A stretch of DNA of 64,000 bases from Aureimonas pseudogalii (GTDB lineage Bacteria; Pseudomonadota; Alphaproteobacteria; Rhizobiales; Rhizobiaceae), in contig NZ_JACIEK010000001.1 of the NCBI RefSeq assembly GCF_014196835.1, forward strand, positions 1,004,283 to 1,068,282. Direction: 5' to 3'. Made by a program: the position numbers and the translations under genes. The notes under the pieces were generated by a model that ran no database searches, was not told where the DNA came from, and was given only the letters and a program-made list of their open reading frames with translations. Positions 35,363-44,743 of this stretch are shown here, one piece after another. How positions within the stretch are numbered: the first letter of the stretch is position 1; each line of letters opens with the position of its first letter.

Positions 35363-36832
35363 ATGGGTGCAAAGCCGGCTGAGGGTATCGTTCGTGGCGC
35401 GCCTCTCATCGAGATCTTCCAGGCGGATCGACCGGATCTCTCCATGGTCGCTCCGCTCGTCGGGACGTACGGGGGAACGCGCCCTTCCCCGTTGACGATC
35501 GCGCTCTTCGAGCTCGGCACGGATGCAGACCCGGACGTCTTGCCCGATCTGGAGCATGCCACGCCGCTGGCGCGCGCGACGCGAGAGGGCGACACGCTGC
35601 TCGACAACATGCCGTTGACCCTGTCGTTCCCGCCCATCGCCGACTCGGCCGGACGCCTCTTCGCCATCCAGGTTTCGTCCGCCGACGAGGCCGTGGGGGC
35701 GCCGACGGTCTGGTTGAGCGACGCGGACGAGCGGACGGCCGGGCATCGGCGGTGTTTCGTCGGAACTGAGCCGCAGGGTGCCTTCGGCGCCCATGCGCAG
35801 ATCGGCTACGCGCCGAAGCTGTCTCGCGATCCGGTTCCGCGTCATCTCCTCTACAGCCCCATCACGCAATGCAATCTGAACTGCGTCCATTGCATCTCGC
35901 GCGACACGCGCAAGACCGTCTCCCGGCTGGCGGACGGCATCAAGAACGAGATCGCCGCCTGGGCCGGCAAGGGCTGGATCCGCTCGATCACCACCGACTA
36001 CAGCGGCGACATCCTGTGGGCGGAAGCCCGGTACGGCGGTGAACTCGACTTCCTCTTCGCCCTCGACGTCCCGCTTTCCATCGATACCAACGGCGCCTAC
36101 CTTACGCCGGAGGTCAGCCGGCGGCTCATGGACTCGCGCCTGACGACGCTGAACGTCTCGCTCGATACGCCCGACCCCGAGACCTACAAGTGGATCCGCA
36201 AGGGTGCCCCGCCCCTTCCCGCCGTCATCGAGAACGTGCGCGCGCTCATAGCGGCGCGCGACGAGGCCGGAGCCCGGGGCCGTGTTCGCCTGTCGCTCAG
36301 CTTCACGATCATGCGGAGCACGCTCGACCAGTGGGACGACTTCATTCGGCTGGCGGCCGATCTCGGCATCGAGGTCGTGTGGTCGCGCCACCTGGAAGTC
36401 TACACCGGCGATCTCGACGCCCAGTCCCTCTGGCACGATCAGGCCCGGCACAACGCGGCGCAGGCCAAGGCCCAAGCGCTCGCCGCCGACCTCGGCGTGC
36501 AGTTGTTCATGCAAGGTCCGTTCGAGACCGTCGCGGCAGCGCCGGGCAAGCGTTGGTGCGACGCCCCGTGGACATCGGCGGTGATCCTCGGCAATGGCGA
36601 CGTGCAGGTCTGCTGCATGCCCAAGACGAAGATCGGCAATCTGAACGAGACGCCGATGGAGGAACTCTGGGCCGGTCCGCGCTACCAGGCGTTTCGCGGC
36701 GCGGTCAACTCGGTGGCGCCGCCGACGGTCTGCCAGGTCTGCCCGATGTTCCGGCAACCGAACAACGAGGACAGCTATTTCCCCTATCGCCGGCTGGCCG
36801 ATGCGAAGGCGCCCGTGGAATGGGCACTGTAG
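35363..36832 (+). CDS. Radical SAM/SPASM protein of unknown function
   Basis: A 489-residue protein. The first 165 residues are unfamiliar, followed by a radical SAM domain with the cluster motif ITQCNLNCVHCISRDTR (CxxxCxxC) and downstream barrel elements (LSIDTNGAYLTPEV, TTLNVSLDTPDPETYKWIRK). A C-terminal SPASM-type region has cysteines in KRWCDAPW, VQVCCMPK and TVCQVCPMF, enough for one or two extra iron-sulfur clusters. SPASM proteins modify peptides or proteins or act in cofactor synthesis. The ATG at 35363 follows AAGGGG; an upstream GTG is possible. No obvious partner enzyme is adjacent. Confidence 0.82.
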   Translation: MGAKPAEGIVRGAPLIEIFQADRPDLSMVAPLVGTYGGTRPSPLTIALFELGTDADPDVLPDLEHATPLARATREGDTLLDNMPLTLSFPPIADSAGRLFAIQVSSADEAVGAPTVWLSDADERTAGHRRCFVGTEPQGAFGAHAQIGYAPKLSRDPVPRHLLYSPITQCNLNCVHCISRDTRKTVSRLADGIKNEIAAWAGKGWIRSITTDYSGDILWAEARYGGELDFLFALDVPLSIDTNGAYLTPEVSRRLMDSRLTTLNVSLDTPDPETYKWIRKGAPPLPAVIENVRALIAARDEAGARGRVRLSLSFTIMRSTLDQWDDFIRLAADLGIEVVWSRHLEVYTGDLDAQSLWHDQARHNAAQAKAQALAADLGVQLFMQGPFETVAAAPGKRWCDAPWTSAVILGNGDVQVCCMPKTKIGNLNETPMEELWAGPRYQAFRGAVNSVAPPTVCQVCPMFRQPNNEDSYFPYRRLADAKAPVEWAL

Positions 36833-37012
36833 AGCACTTCCAATGAAAGCCGAGCAGCTTTCACGTCCGGACAATGCGGCAAACGAGGAACTCGTGTCGG
36901 CGAGATCGGCGGTGCCGTGACAGGTTCTCTCGATGCTCGATGTCGCGGCAGGCGTGAGCGGATTCGTCGAAGCCGAGAACGCCAGCGAGAGAGACGAGCC
37001 GTTGCGCCCCGA

Positions 37013-38074
37013 CTAGCCGCCGGGCCGACCGCGGCGCCAGTAGGCGACGGCGAGGTGTCGGTCGCGGGCCCAGCCCAGCTCGCTTCGAAGATGGCGGCGG
37101 ATTGCCTTGAAGTCCGCGAACTCGCAACCGGACCAGACGAACGGGTCGGCGCCGACGGCCGGCCAGTCGATGGCGCGCAGGGCGCGGGGAAGAGCGCCGA
37201 ACGTGCCGGGCTCGGCGCCGAGCCGATGGTGGAAGCGAAGGTCCAGCCCCGCGCGGGAGGTCAGTTCGATCTCGTCCTGAGGTCCGTCCACCTCGGCGAT
37301 CACGGTGGCGCGGGCGCCTGCCGGCAGCGTTTCGAGGATGCGCGCGATGGCCGGCAGGGCCGTGTCGTCGCCGAGGAAGACGAAGTTGGTCCCGGCCGGC
37401 ACCTCGCCGCCTCCCGGCCCGGTGATGCCGACCCGGTCGCCCGGCCGAGCGTTGAGAGCGAAGTCGGAGCCCGGCGTCGCCTCGCCGGAATGCACGACGA
37501 TGTCGATGTCGAGTTCGCCCGCGGCGGGATCGACCCGCCGGATCGTGTAGACGCGCCGCGTCAACGCGTCCTCGCCCGCGGGCCAGACGGGAAGCCCGCT
37601 CTCGCCCATCACCGGCCAGACGGGCTCGCGCCCCGCCGGCGGAAAGATCAGGTAGACGTGATGGCCGCCCACGGCGAAATGCCCGAGGTTCTCGCCGCGC
37701 ATCCGCACGCGGCGCATGTGCGGCGTCAGCGCCAGGGTGTCGAGAACCTCGAGCTCCCGGAACCAGGGCAGCGCGCTTCCCGCCGGCAGGCCGTCGCCGC
37801 GCCAGGCGATGTCGAGCGGTTCGCCCTCGTGGAATTCGGCGAGATGCTCGGCGATGCCGATCTTGAGATAGTCGAGATGGATCGGATCGTGCGAGGCGAC
37901 CTCGACGTGCAGCGCGTCGTCGTGGAGCATGAGGCTTGCGGTTCCGTGCTCGAACGTCACCCGCCCGCGGCCGGGCTCGGAAACGACCTCGCCATGCTCG
38001 GCGAAATGCTCGCACAGGAGGCCCAGGAGCCGCTCGGCCCCTCGCACGGAAATGGTGGACTGCGCCTGGAGCAT
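37013..38074 (-). CDS. Siderophore-interacting protein (FAD ferric reductase) with fused DUF2218 domain
   Basis: The 353-residue protein has an N-terminal DUF2218 domain (about residues 1-95; VSEPGRGRVTFEHGTASL) joined to a SIP-type flavin reductase. The FAD site is RRVYTIRRVDPAAGEL, with further motifs HVYLIFPP and GDDTALPAIARILE, and the NAD(P)-binding end is FVWSGCEFADFKAIRRHL. SIP proteins release iron from ferric siderophores in the cytoplasm. The start MLQAQSTISVRG was chosen at 38074. It is divergent from the TonB receptor gene and shares its iron-responsive promoter region. Confidence 0.85.
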   Translation of the reverse strand: MLQAQSTISVRGAERLLGLLCEHFAEHGEVVSEPGRGRVTFEHGTASLMLHDDALHVEVASHDPIHLDYLKIGIAEHLAEFHEGEPLDIAWRGDGLPAGSALPWFRELEVLDTLALTPHMRRVRMRGENLGHFAVGGHHVYLIFPPAGREPVWPVMGESGLPVWPAGEDALTRRVYTIRRVDPAAGELDIDIVVHSGEATPGSDFALNARPGDRVGITGPGGGEVPAGTNFVFLGDDTALPAIARILETLPAGARATVIAEVDGPQDEIELTSRAGLDLRFHHRLGAEPGTFGALPRALRAIDWPAVGADPFVWSGCEFADFKAIRRHLRSELGWARDRHLAVAYWRRGRPGG

Positions 38075-38158
38075 GGGGAGCCTTTTGCCTGCCGTCGGGT
38101 CGATCGCGTCATTCCCACAACACCCGGCGAGAGACACGCTACGGCTGCCATAGGATTG

Positions 38159-38175
38159 TTGACGAATCCGATCAA
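38159..38175 (+). promoter_or_regulatory. IRO box, candidate RirA (iron) operator
   Basis: The sequence TTGACGAATCCGATCAA is an exact TGA-N9-TCA motif, extended to TTGA...TCAA. TGA-N9-TCA is the published core of the rhizobial iron-responsive operator bound by RirA. It lies 48 nt before the TonB receptor start and 84 nt before the divergent SIP gene start, where it could repress both under high iron. The motif is seen; the regulator is inferred. Confidence 0.6.
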
Positions 38176-38223
38176 GTTTGAGACGAGGCCAAGGCGTTCG
38201 CTGCGTTTCGAAAGGCCCCGATC

Positions 38224-40386
38224 ATGCTGTCCTCTACCACCGACCGGCTGCGGCTCGTGCGCTCCCTGCTTCTCGGCGGCTCCTGTCTCATGGCGGCCGC
38301 GCCGGCGCTGGCGCAGGATACGGTCGTCCTCGACACGGTGACGGTGGACGGCGCCGGCGGCTCGTCCGACCCCGGCACCGGCGAAGGCGGCGGCATCAGG
38401 TCGGAAGGGTATGTCGGCCGCGAGGCCCGTGTCGGCACCAAGACCGACACCGATCTGCGCAAGGTTCCGCAGGCGGTCGCGGTGGTGACGCGCCAGGAGC
38501 TGGAGGACCGCAACGTCCAGACGCTGGTCGAGGCGGCGCGCTACACGTCGGGCGTTCGCGCCGGGGCCTTCGGCTTCGATCCGGCCTTCGACACGCTGTT
38601 CGTGCGCGGCTTCAACGTCGCCAACACCGGCTATTACCGCGACGGTCTGCGCTCGCTCGGCGGCTCCTTCGCCGTCTTCCGCAACGAGCCCTACGGGCTC
38701 GAGGGCGTGTCGATCCTCAAGGGGCCGAGTTCGGTGCTCTACGGTTCGTCCGCGCCCGGCGGCATCGTCAATCTCGTCACCAAGCGCCCGACCGACGCGC
38801 CGTTCCGCGAGGTCGTCGGCCAGATCGGTACCGACAGCCACTATCAGGCGAATTTCGACGCCTCCGGTCCGCTGGCGGGCAACGACAACGTCCTCTACCG
38901 CATCACCGGGATCAAGCGCTCAGCCGACACCGAGTTCGTCGCGGCGCGCGACGACCGCACTTATATCGCCCCCGCCTTCACGCTGCGCTCGGACGACCGC
39001 AACACCCAGATCACCGTTCTCGGCGAATACACCGATACGAAGTCGGGCGGCGGGCGCGGCTTCTTCACGACGCCGGATGCGCGCATCACCGACATCGAGC
39101 AGGGCGATCCGCGCTTCCGCGACCTCGACCAGGAACAGGGCCGCGTCGGCTACGAGTTCGAGCACCGCTTCGACGAGCATGTGACGGTGCGCCAGAACGT
39201 GCGCTACCAGTCGATCGACACCGACATGCGCTTCACCTCGGTGCTTGGGATCAATCCCGACGGCATCTCGGCCAGTCGCAGCGCCGGCGAGATTCTCGAC
39301 GAGGCCCGGGGCATCGCCGTCGACAACCAGATTCAGGGCAATTTCGACACCGGGGCGGTGGCCCACACGCTGCTCGGCGGCCTCGACTACACCTATTTCG
39401 ACGGCCAGTATCGCTACGGCGGCACCACCGCGCCCGACCTGAACCTCATCACGCGCAATTACGGGCGCCAGCCGATTCCCGGCCCGACCTCGCACTCGAT
39501 CGTCAACACCACGACGCATCAGCAGCAGATCGGTCTCTATCTGCAGGATCAGGCCGAGATCGAGCGTTTCGTGCTGACGGTCGGCGGGCGCTACGATTGG
39601 CTCGACACCGACACGCTGAACAACAACGACGCCTCCGCCAGCGTGCGCGCAGAGGACCGCAACTTCTCCGGCCGCGTCGGGCTCTCGTATCTCTTCGACA
39701 ACGGCATCACGCCCTATGCCAACTACTCGACCTCCTTCGCCCCGACGGTCGGCACCGCCTTCGGCGGCACGCCGTTCGACCCGACGGAGGGAGAGCAGGT
39801 CGAGGTCGGCGTGAAATACGCGCCGGATTGGATCGGTCTGACGATCGACGCCGCGCTCTTCCGGATCGACCAGAACAACCTTCTCGTCACCGATCCCGTG
39901 AACACTGCCGGCTTCTTCCAGGTGCAGACGGGCGCGGTGCGCTCGCAGGGCTTCGAGTTCCAGGCCAACGCCTCGCTGACGGAGGGGCTCAGCCTCGTCG
40001 CCGCCTATTCCTATACCGACCTGTCCTTCACCGACGGCGACAATGTCGGCAATCAGGTGGCGGGCATTCCCGAGCATCAGGTGTCGCTCTGGGCCAATTA
40101 CGAGGTGCAGTCGGGCGCAGCGGAAGGCCTCGGGATCGGCGTCGGCAGCCGCTTCCTCGGTCGCACCGCGGCCGACGACGCCAACACGCGCGAGAACGAC
40201 GGCCGCATCCTGATCGATGCCGCGCTGTCCTACGAATTCGGCGCGGTGAACCCCAAGCTCGAGGGCGTGCGCGCGCAGATCAACGCCAACAACCTCTTCG
40301 ACAACCGGGCCTCGCTCTGCAACAACGGCTACTGCTACCGCGAACAGGGGCGCGACGTGATCGGCTCCCTGCGGTTCCGGTTCTGA
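38224..40386 (+). CDS. TonB-dependent siderophore receptor
   Basis: The 720-residue outer-membrane receptor begins with a signal peptide (cleavage near APALAQ), then a TonB-box-like segment (TVVLDTVTV). The plug domain (about residues 75-185) contains KVPQAVAVVTRQELEDRNVQ and the SSAPGGIVNLVTKRP motif typical of siderophore receptors. A 22-strand barrel follows and ends in an aromatic residue (IGSLRFRF), as required for outer-membrane insertion. Similarity is to FhuA/FoxA-type ferric hydroxamate receptors. The downstream ABC genes complete the import route. Confidence 0.93.
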   Translation: MLSSTTDRLRLVRSLLLGGSCLMAAAPALAQDTVVLDTVTVDGAGGSSDPGTGEGGGIRSEGYVGREARVGTKTDTDLRKVPQAVAVVTRQELEDRNVQTLVEAARYTSGVRAGAFGFDPAFDTLFVRGFNVANTGYYRDGLRSLGGSFAVFRNEPYGLEGVSILKGPSSVLYGSSAPGGIVNLVTKRPTDAPFREVVGQIGTDSHYQANFDASGPLAGNDNVLYRITGIKRSADTEFVAARDDRTYIAPAFTLRSDDRNTQITVLGEYTDTKSGGGRGFFTTPDARITDIEQGDPRFRDLDQEQGRVGYEFEHRFDEHVTVRQNVRYQSIDTDMRFTSVLGINPDGISASRSAGEILDEARGIAVDNQIQGNFDTGAVAHTLLGGLDYTYFDGQYRYGGTTAPDLNLITRNYGRQPIPGPTSHSIVNTTTHQQQIGLYLQDQAEIERFVLTVGGRYDWLDTDTLNNNDASASVRAEDRNFSGRVGLSYLFDNGITPYANYSTSFAPTVGTAFGGTPFDPTEGEQVEVGVKYAPDWIGLTIDAALFRIDQNNLLVTDPVNTAGFFQVQTGAVRSQGFEFQANASLTEGLSLVAAYSYTDLSFTDGDNVGNQVAGIPEHQVSLWANYEVQSGAAEGLGIGVGSRFLGRTAADDANTRENDGRILIDAALSYEFGAVNPKLEGVRAQINANNLFDNRASLCNNGYCYREQGRDVIGSLRFRF

Positions 40387-40391
40387 CGCGG

Positions 40392-41423
40392 ATGGGGTCC
40401 GGCACGATGAGGGGGCGCCTTGTGGCCCCGACGCGGCGCGGCGTCCTGACGGCGCTCGGGGGCGGCCTGTTCGCGGCCTGCCTCGGCGCGGGCCCGGCGC
40501 GCGCCGAGGGCGAGATCCGCATCACCCACGCCTTCGGCGAGACGGTGCTTCCCGGCGCCGCGCGGCGGGTCGTCTCGCTCGGCTTCACCACGCAGGACAC
40601 GCTTCTGGCGCTTGGCGTCGTTCCGCTCGCCGTGCGCGGCTGGTTCGGCGACCAACCCCACTCGGTCTGGCCCTGGGCGCAGCCCCTCCTCGGCGGCGCC
40701 GAGCCGCAGGTGATCTTGGGCGAGGTGGCGATGGAGACCGTCGCCGCGCTGCGGCCCGATCTCGTCGTCGCCATCGGCTCGGGCGTCTCGGAGGCCGAAT
40801 ATGCAGTCCTGTCACAGATCGCGCCGACCCTGATGCACGACGCCCGCCATTCCGGCTACGGCACGCCCTGGGACGAGATGACCCGGACGATCGCACGGGC
40901 CGTCGGCCGCGAGGCGCTCGGCGAGGAGCGGATCGCGAGCACAAGCGGGGCGTTTGCAGAGGCGCGGGCCCGCCATCCCGAATGGGCGGCGCGCACGGGC
41001 GTCGCGGCCTATCATTTCGGGGGCGACACCGGCGCCTTCGCCAGCGGCGACACGCGCGGCCGCTTCCTCGCCGAGCTCGGCTTCCGCTCGCCCGCGACCA
41101 TCGAGACGCTCGCCGCCGGCAATTTCTTCGCCGCGCTCTCGCCCGAGGATCTCGCGCCGCTCGACGTCGATCTTCTCGTCTGGGTGTCCTCGCAGGACGC
41201 CGTTCCCGATCTCGCGGCGCTGCCGATGCGCAAGCTCCTGACGGCGCATCGCGAGGGGCGCGAGGTGATGGCGGGATCGCTCGTCGCCGCTGCCATGTCC
41301 TTTGGCAGCGTCCTCTCGCTGCCCTTCGCCCTTCGCGAACTGGAGGCCGACATCGCGGCGGCTCTCGACGGTACGCCCGCGACGCCGGTCGCCTCGGCCG
41401 TTCGGGCCGGCCTCGCGCCTTGA
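40392..41423 (+). CDS. Iron-siderophore ABC transporter substrate-binding protein
   Basis: A 343-residue periplasmic binding protein of the FhuD/FepB type. It has a twin-arginine signal (TRRGVLTALGGGLFAACLG, cleavage after ARA). The mature part shows ITHAFGETVLPGAARRVVSL and LRPDLVVAIGSGVSEAEYAV, typical of the cobalamin/iron-siderophore family. The ATG at 40392 was chosen; an ATG 15 nt later is also possible. The next gene starts inside its stop codon (TTGA). Confidence 0.9.
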   Translation: MGSGTMRGRLVAPTRRGVLTALGGGLFAACLGAGPARAEGEIRITHAFGETVLPGAARRVVSLGFTTQDTLLALGVVPLAVRGWFGDQPHSVWPWAQPLLGGAEPQVILGEVAMETVAALRPDLVVAIGSGVSEAEYAVLSQIAPTLMHDARHSGYGTPWDEMTRTIARAVGREALGEERIASTSGAFAEARARHPEWAARTGVAAYHFGGDTGAFASGDTRGRFLAELGFRSPATIETLAAGNFFAALSPEDLAPLDVDLLVWVSSQDAVPDLAALPMRKLLTAHREGREVMAGSLVAAAMSFGSVLSLPFALRELEADIAAALDGTPATPVASAVRAGLAP

Positions 41424-42406
41424 AGGGGGCGATCGCCGCCGCGCTCCTCCTCGCCGCGGCGATGCTCCTGTCGCTCTGCGTCGGCGTGCGCCCGGCGACG
41501 CCGCTCGACCTCTGGTGCGCCTTCGCCGCGTTCGACCCCACGGACCCCCTTCACACCGCGATCCGGCTGATCCGCTGGCCCCGGCTCTGCGCCGGGCTCA
41601 TTGCCGGCGCGGGGCTGGGCATGGCCGGTTCGGTGATGCAGAGCCTGACGCGCAACCCGTTGGCCGATCCCGGGCTCCTTGGCGTCGGGGCGGGCGCCGC
41701 GCTTTCGGTGGTCGCCGGCTCGCTCCTCTTCCTGCGGGCCGACAGCGGTTTCCTGTCGCTTCTCGCCTTTCCGGGCGCGGCAATCGCCTCGGTCGCGGTC
41801 TTCGCGCTCGGCGGGGGCTTGCGCGGCGACGTCGGCCCGGTGCGGCTCGTGCTGGCGGGGGCCGCCCTCAACGCGTTGCTGCTCTCGGTCGTCTCGGCCG
41901 TGGTGCTGACGCGCTCGGACTCGCTCGAGATCTTCCGCTTCTGGGTCAACGGCTCGCTCGCGCAGGCCGGCGAGCGCCCGCTCGGGCCCATGGCGCTCGT
42001 CGCGCTCTGCGGCGCGGCGCTCGCCTTCGCGGCCGCGCCGCGGCTGGAGACGCTGGCGCTCGGAAACGCGCTCGCTCGGGGCTTGGGAACGCGCGTTCTC
42101 TCCGTTCAGGCAACGGCGCTCGCGGTGGTGACGCTGACGACCGGCGCGGCCGTCGCCGTGGCGGGGCCGATCGCCTTTCTCGGCCTCATGGTGCCCCCGA
42201 TCGCCCGGCGCCTCGCCGGCCATTCGCTGCGCGGCGAGCTCGCCGTCTCCGCGCTGGTCGGAGGCGGCATCCTCCTCGTCGCCGACACGGCCGGTCGCTT
42301 GGTGATCGCGCCGGCGGAGGTGCGCGTCGGGCTGATGACGGCGCTGGTCGGCGGCCCGGTCTTCGTCCTCATCGCGCGCCGCCTGCGCATGGGGCCGCAG
42401 ACGTGA
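41420..42406 (+). CDS. FecCD-family iron-siderophore ABC permease, subunit 1
   Basis: A 328-residue permease with about nine to ten membrane helices. Family motifs are LIRWPRLCAGLIAGAGLGMA, GSVMQSLTRNPLADPGLLGV and GPIAFLGLMVPPIARRL, the last contacting the ATPase. The only start that keeps the first helix is a TTG at 41420 overlapping the previous stop. It ends in a GTGA overlap with the second permease. Confidence 0.9.
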   Translation: MKGAIAAALLLAAAMLLSLCVGVRPATPLDLWCAFAAFDPTDPLHTAIRLIRWPRLCAGLIAGAGLGMAGSVMQSLTRNPLADPGLLGVGAGAALSVVAGSLLFLRADSGFLSLLAFPGAAIASVAVFALGGGLRGDVGPVRLVLAGAALNALLLSVVSAVVLTRSDSLEIFRFWVNGSLAQAGERPLGPMALVALCGAALAFAAAPRLETLALGNALARGLGTRVLSVQATALAVVTLTTGAAVAVAGPIAFLGLMVPPIARRLAGHSLRGELAVSALVGGGILLVADTAGRLVIAPAEVRVGLMTALVGGPVFVLIARRLRMGPQT

Positions 42407-43380
42407 GAGGGGCCGTCCCGCTCGCCGTGCTCCTCGTCGTCGCGACGCTCCTGTCGCTGGCGGTGGGCGAGGTCGTGCTCGGGCCGCAAGTGCTGTGGCA
42501 GGGGCTCTGGAGCGGCGAGGGGCCGGGCGCGCTGACGATCCGCGTCCTCCGGGGGCCGCGCCTCGCCACCGCGCTCGGCGCCGGCGCGGTGCTCGGCCTG
42601 TCCGGCGCGATCCTCCAGACCCTCCTGCGCAACCCGCTCGCCGCCCCCGACATTCTCGGCTTCAACGCCGGCGCGGGCCTCGCGGTGGTGGCGGCGATCG
42701 CCGCGGGCGCCACCCTGCCGCTTCCGCTCGCGGCGGCCGCGGGCGGCGTCGCCGCAGCGCTTCTCGTGGCCGCGCTGGCGCATCGCCCCGGCCAGCCCGG
42801 CTCGACGCTGACGCTGGTGCTCGTCGGGCTCGGCGTCGGCTTCACCGTCGCCGCCGTCGCCTCCTACCTGTCTCTGACCCTGCCGACGAACCAGGCGAGC
42901 GAGGCGCAGCGCTGGGTGTCGGGCTCGCTCGCCGCGCGCAACTGGGGCCATGCCGCGCAGGTCTGGTCTCTTGGCGCGGCACTCACGCTGCTTCTGGCGC
43001 TCCAGGTTCCCGCCCTGACGCTCCTCGAACTCGGCCGCGACCTCGCCGCCGGGCTTGGTCTCCATGTCGACCGGGCGCGCTGGGGCCTGATGGGAACGGC
43101 GGTGCTCCTGGCGGCGACGGGCGTCGCCGTGGCCGGACCCGTCGCCTTCGTGGCGCTGATGGCGATGCCGCTCGGCGTCCGGCTGACGGGCGCGCGCGGC
43201 GCCGCCGGCCGCCTCGCCTCCGCCGCCGGGGCCGGGTCGCTGGTGATGGTGCTCGCCGACCTCGCGGCGCGCGCCGCGCTGCCCGGCGTGCAACTGCCGG
43301 TCGGCGTCACCGCCGGACTCCTCGGCGCGCCCTACCTTCTCTGGCGGCTGTCGCGCGAAATGGAAAAGGGCGAATTGTGA
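42403..43380 (+). CDS. FecCD-family iron-siderophore ABC permease, subunit 2
   Basis: The 325-residue permease starts with GTG inside the preceding stop. It shows RVLRGPRLATALGAGAVLGL, GAILQTLLRNPLAAPDILGF and AGPVAFVALMAMPLGVRLTG. With subunit 1 it forms the heterodimeric channel that in FhuB is a single fused chain. Its own stop overlaps the GTG of the ATPase gene. Confidence 0.9.
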   Translation: MRGAVPLAVLLVVATLLSLAVGEVVLGPQVLWQGLWSGEGPGALTIRVLRGPRLATALGAGAVLGLSGAILQTLLRNPLAAPDILGFNAGAGLAVVAAIAAGATLPLPLAAAAGGVAAALLVAALAHRPGQPGSTLTLVLVGLGVGFTVAAVASYLSLTLPTNQASEAQRWVSGSLAARNWGHAAQVWSLGAALTLLLALQVPALTLLELGRDLAAGLGLHVDRARWGLMGTAVLLAATGVAVAGPVAFVALMAMPLGVRLTGARGAAGRLASAAGAGSLVMVLADLAARAALPGVQLPVGVTAGLLGAPYLLWRLSREMEKGEL

Positions 43381-44156
43381 GCGACCTGACCCTGCGCGCC
43401 GAGCGCCTGACGCTCGGCTATCGCGACCGCCGCGTTCTACAGGACCTGACGCTGACCCTGCCGCCGGGCCAGGTGACGACGATCCTCGGGCCCAACGGCT
43501 GCGGCAAGTCCACGCTGCTGCGAGCGCTCGCGCGCCTTCTCGCGCCGCTCGCCGGCCGCGTCACGCTCGGCGGCGAGGACGTTCGCACGCAGAACACCCG
43601 CGCGCTCGCGCGCCGGCTCGCCATCCTGCCGCAGGCGCCGCTCGCGCCGGACGGCATCACCGTCGGCGAACTCGTCCGGCGCGGCCGCGCACCCTGGCGC
43701 GGCGTCCTCGCGGCCTGGAACGCGGCCGACGAGAGGGCCTGCGCCCGCGCGCTCGATGCCGTCGCCATGACGGCGCTCGCGGACCGCCCGCTCGGCGAAC
43801 TCTCGGGCGGCCAGCGCCAGCGCGCCTGGATCGCCCTCGTGCTGGCGCAGGACACGCCCGTGCTGCTTCTCGACGAGCCGACGACCTGGCTCGACCTGCC
43901 GCACCAGATCGAGGTGCTGCGCCTGCTGCGTCGTCGCAACCGGGAGGCGGGCACCACCATCGTCTGCGTGCTCCATGACCTCAACCTCGCCGCGCGCTTT
44001 TCGGACCATCTGGTGCTGCTTGGCCCCGACGGCGTCGTCGCGGAAGGGCCGCCGGACGCGGTCGTGACCGAAGCCCACCTCGCCAGCGCCTTCTCGCTGG
44101 CGGCGCGCGTCCTGCGCGATCCCGTGTCGGATACGCCGATGGTGGTGCCTCTGTAG
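43377..44156 (+). CDS. Iron-siderophore ABC transporter ATP-binding protein (FecE/FhuC-like)
   Basis: The 259-residue ATPase carries Walker A ILGPNGCGKSTLLRALARLL, the Q-loop (AILPQAPLAPDGITVGELV), signature LGELSGGQRQRAWIALVLAQ, Walker B PVLLLDEPTTWLDLPHQIEV and the H-loop CVLHDLNLAARFSDH. It closes the four-gene transporter operon, in which each junction overlaps by 4 nt. Confidence 0.93.
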   Translation: MSDLTLRAERLTLGYRDRRVLQDLTLTLPPGQVTTILGPNGCGKSTLLRALARLLAPLAGRVTLGGEDVRTQNTRALARRLAILPQAPLAPDGITVGELVRRGRAPWRGVLAAWNAADERACARALDAVAMTALADRPLGELSGGQRQRAWIALVLAQDTPVLLLDEPTTWLDLPHQIEVLRLLRRRNREAGTTIVCVLHDLNLAARFSDHLVLLGPDGVVAEGPPDAVVTEAHLASAFSLAARVLRDPVSDTPMVVPL

Positions 44157-44293
44157 AACCCAAGCCCCGTCGCTCGCAGTGGCGTGCGCTCCGCTTGCGG
44201 ACGGCGAGCGGCGAAGGTCGGGCACGGCGACGGATACGATCGGGCGGTGCCAGCGTTCAGCACCCGACGCCCCGTCCAACGTTCGAGGTTCCC

Positions 44294-44743
44294 ATGCTCG
44301 CCTCCTTCCTGATCGGCCTCGTGGCCGGTCAACGCGCGATGACACCGCTCTCGGTTCTCGCGGGCGCGGCCCGCCGCGGCGAGCTACCGGCCGGCGCGCC
44401 CCTCGCCGGCCTTCTGGCGAACCCGCTGATCGCGGCGGGCGCCGTCGCCCTCGCCGCCGGCGAGATGGCGGGCGACAAGATGCCCTCCGCCCCCGATCGC
44501 ACCGTCGCGATCGGACTGCTCGCCCGCAGCGTCACGGCCGGCTTCGCGGGCGCCGTGCTCGCGCCCGCCGATCGCCGTCCCGCCGGCGCGGCCCTTGCGG
44601 TCGCGGCGGCCGTCGGCTCGTCGTTCATCGGCCTTGCCCTGCGCCGCCCGGCGATGGATCGCTACGGCCAGGCGACCACCGGCTTCGTCGAAGACGCCAT
44701 CGTGCTGGCGCTCGCGCAGGCCGTCGTCGCGCAGCGGACCTGA
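44294..44743 (+). CDS. DUF4126-family small membrane protein
   Basis: A 149-residue hydrophobic protein starting MLASFLIGLVAGQRAMTPL. The pattern of a Gly/Arg-rich first helix, GEMAGDKMPSAPDRT in the centre and a final segment with QATTGFVEDAIVLALA resembles DUF4126 membrane proteins. Four to five helices are likely. Function is unknown. It converges directly, with no gap, on the GGDEF gene. Confidence 0.65.
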   Translation: MLASFLIGLVAGQRAMTPLSVLAGAARRGELPAGAPLAGLLANPLIAAGAVALAAGEMAGDKMPSAPDRTVAIGLLARSVTAGFAGAVLAPADRRPAGAALAVAAAVGSSFIGLALRRPAMDRYGQATTGFVEDAIVLALAQAVVAQRT

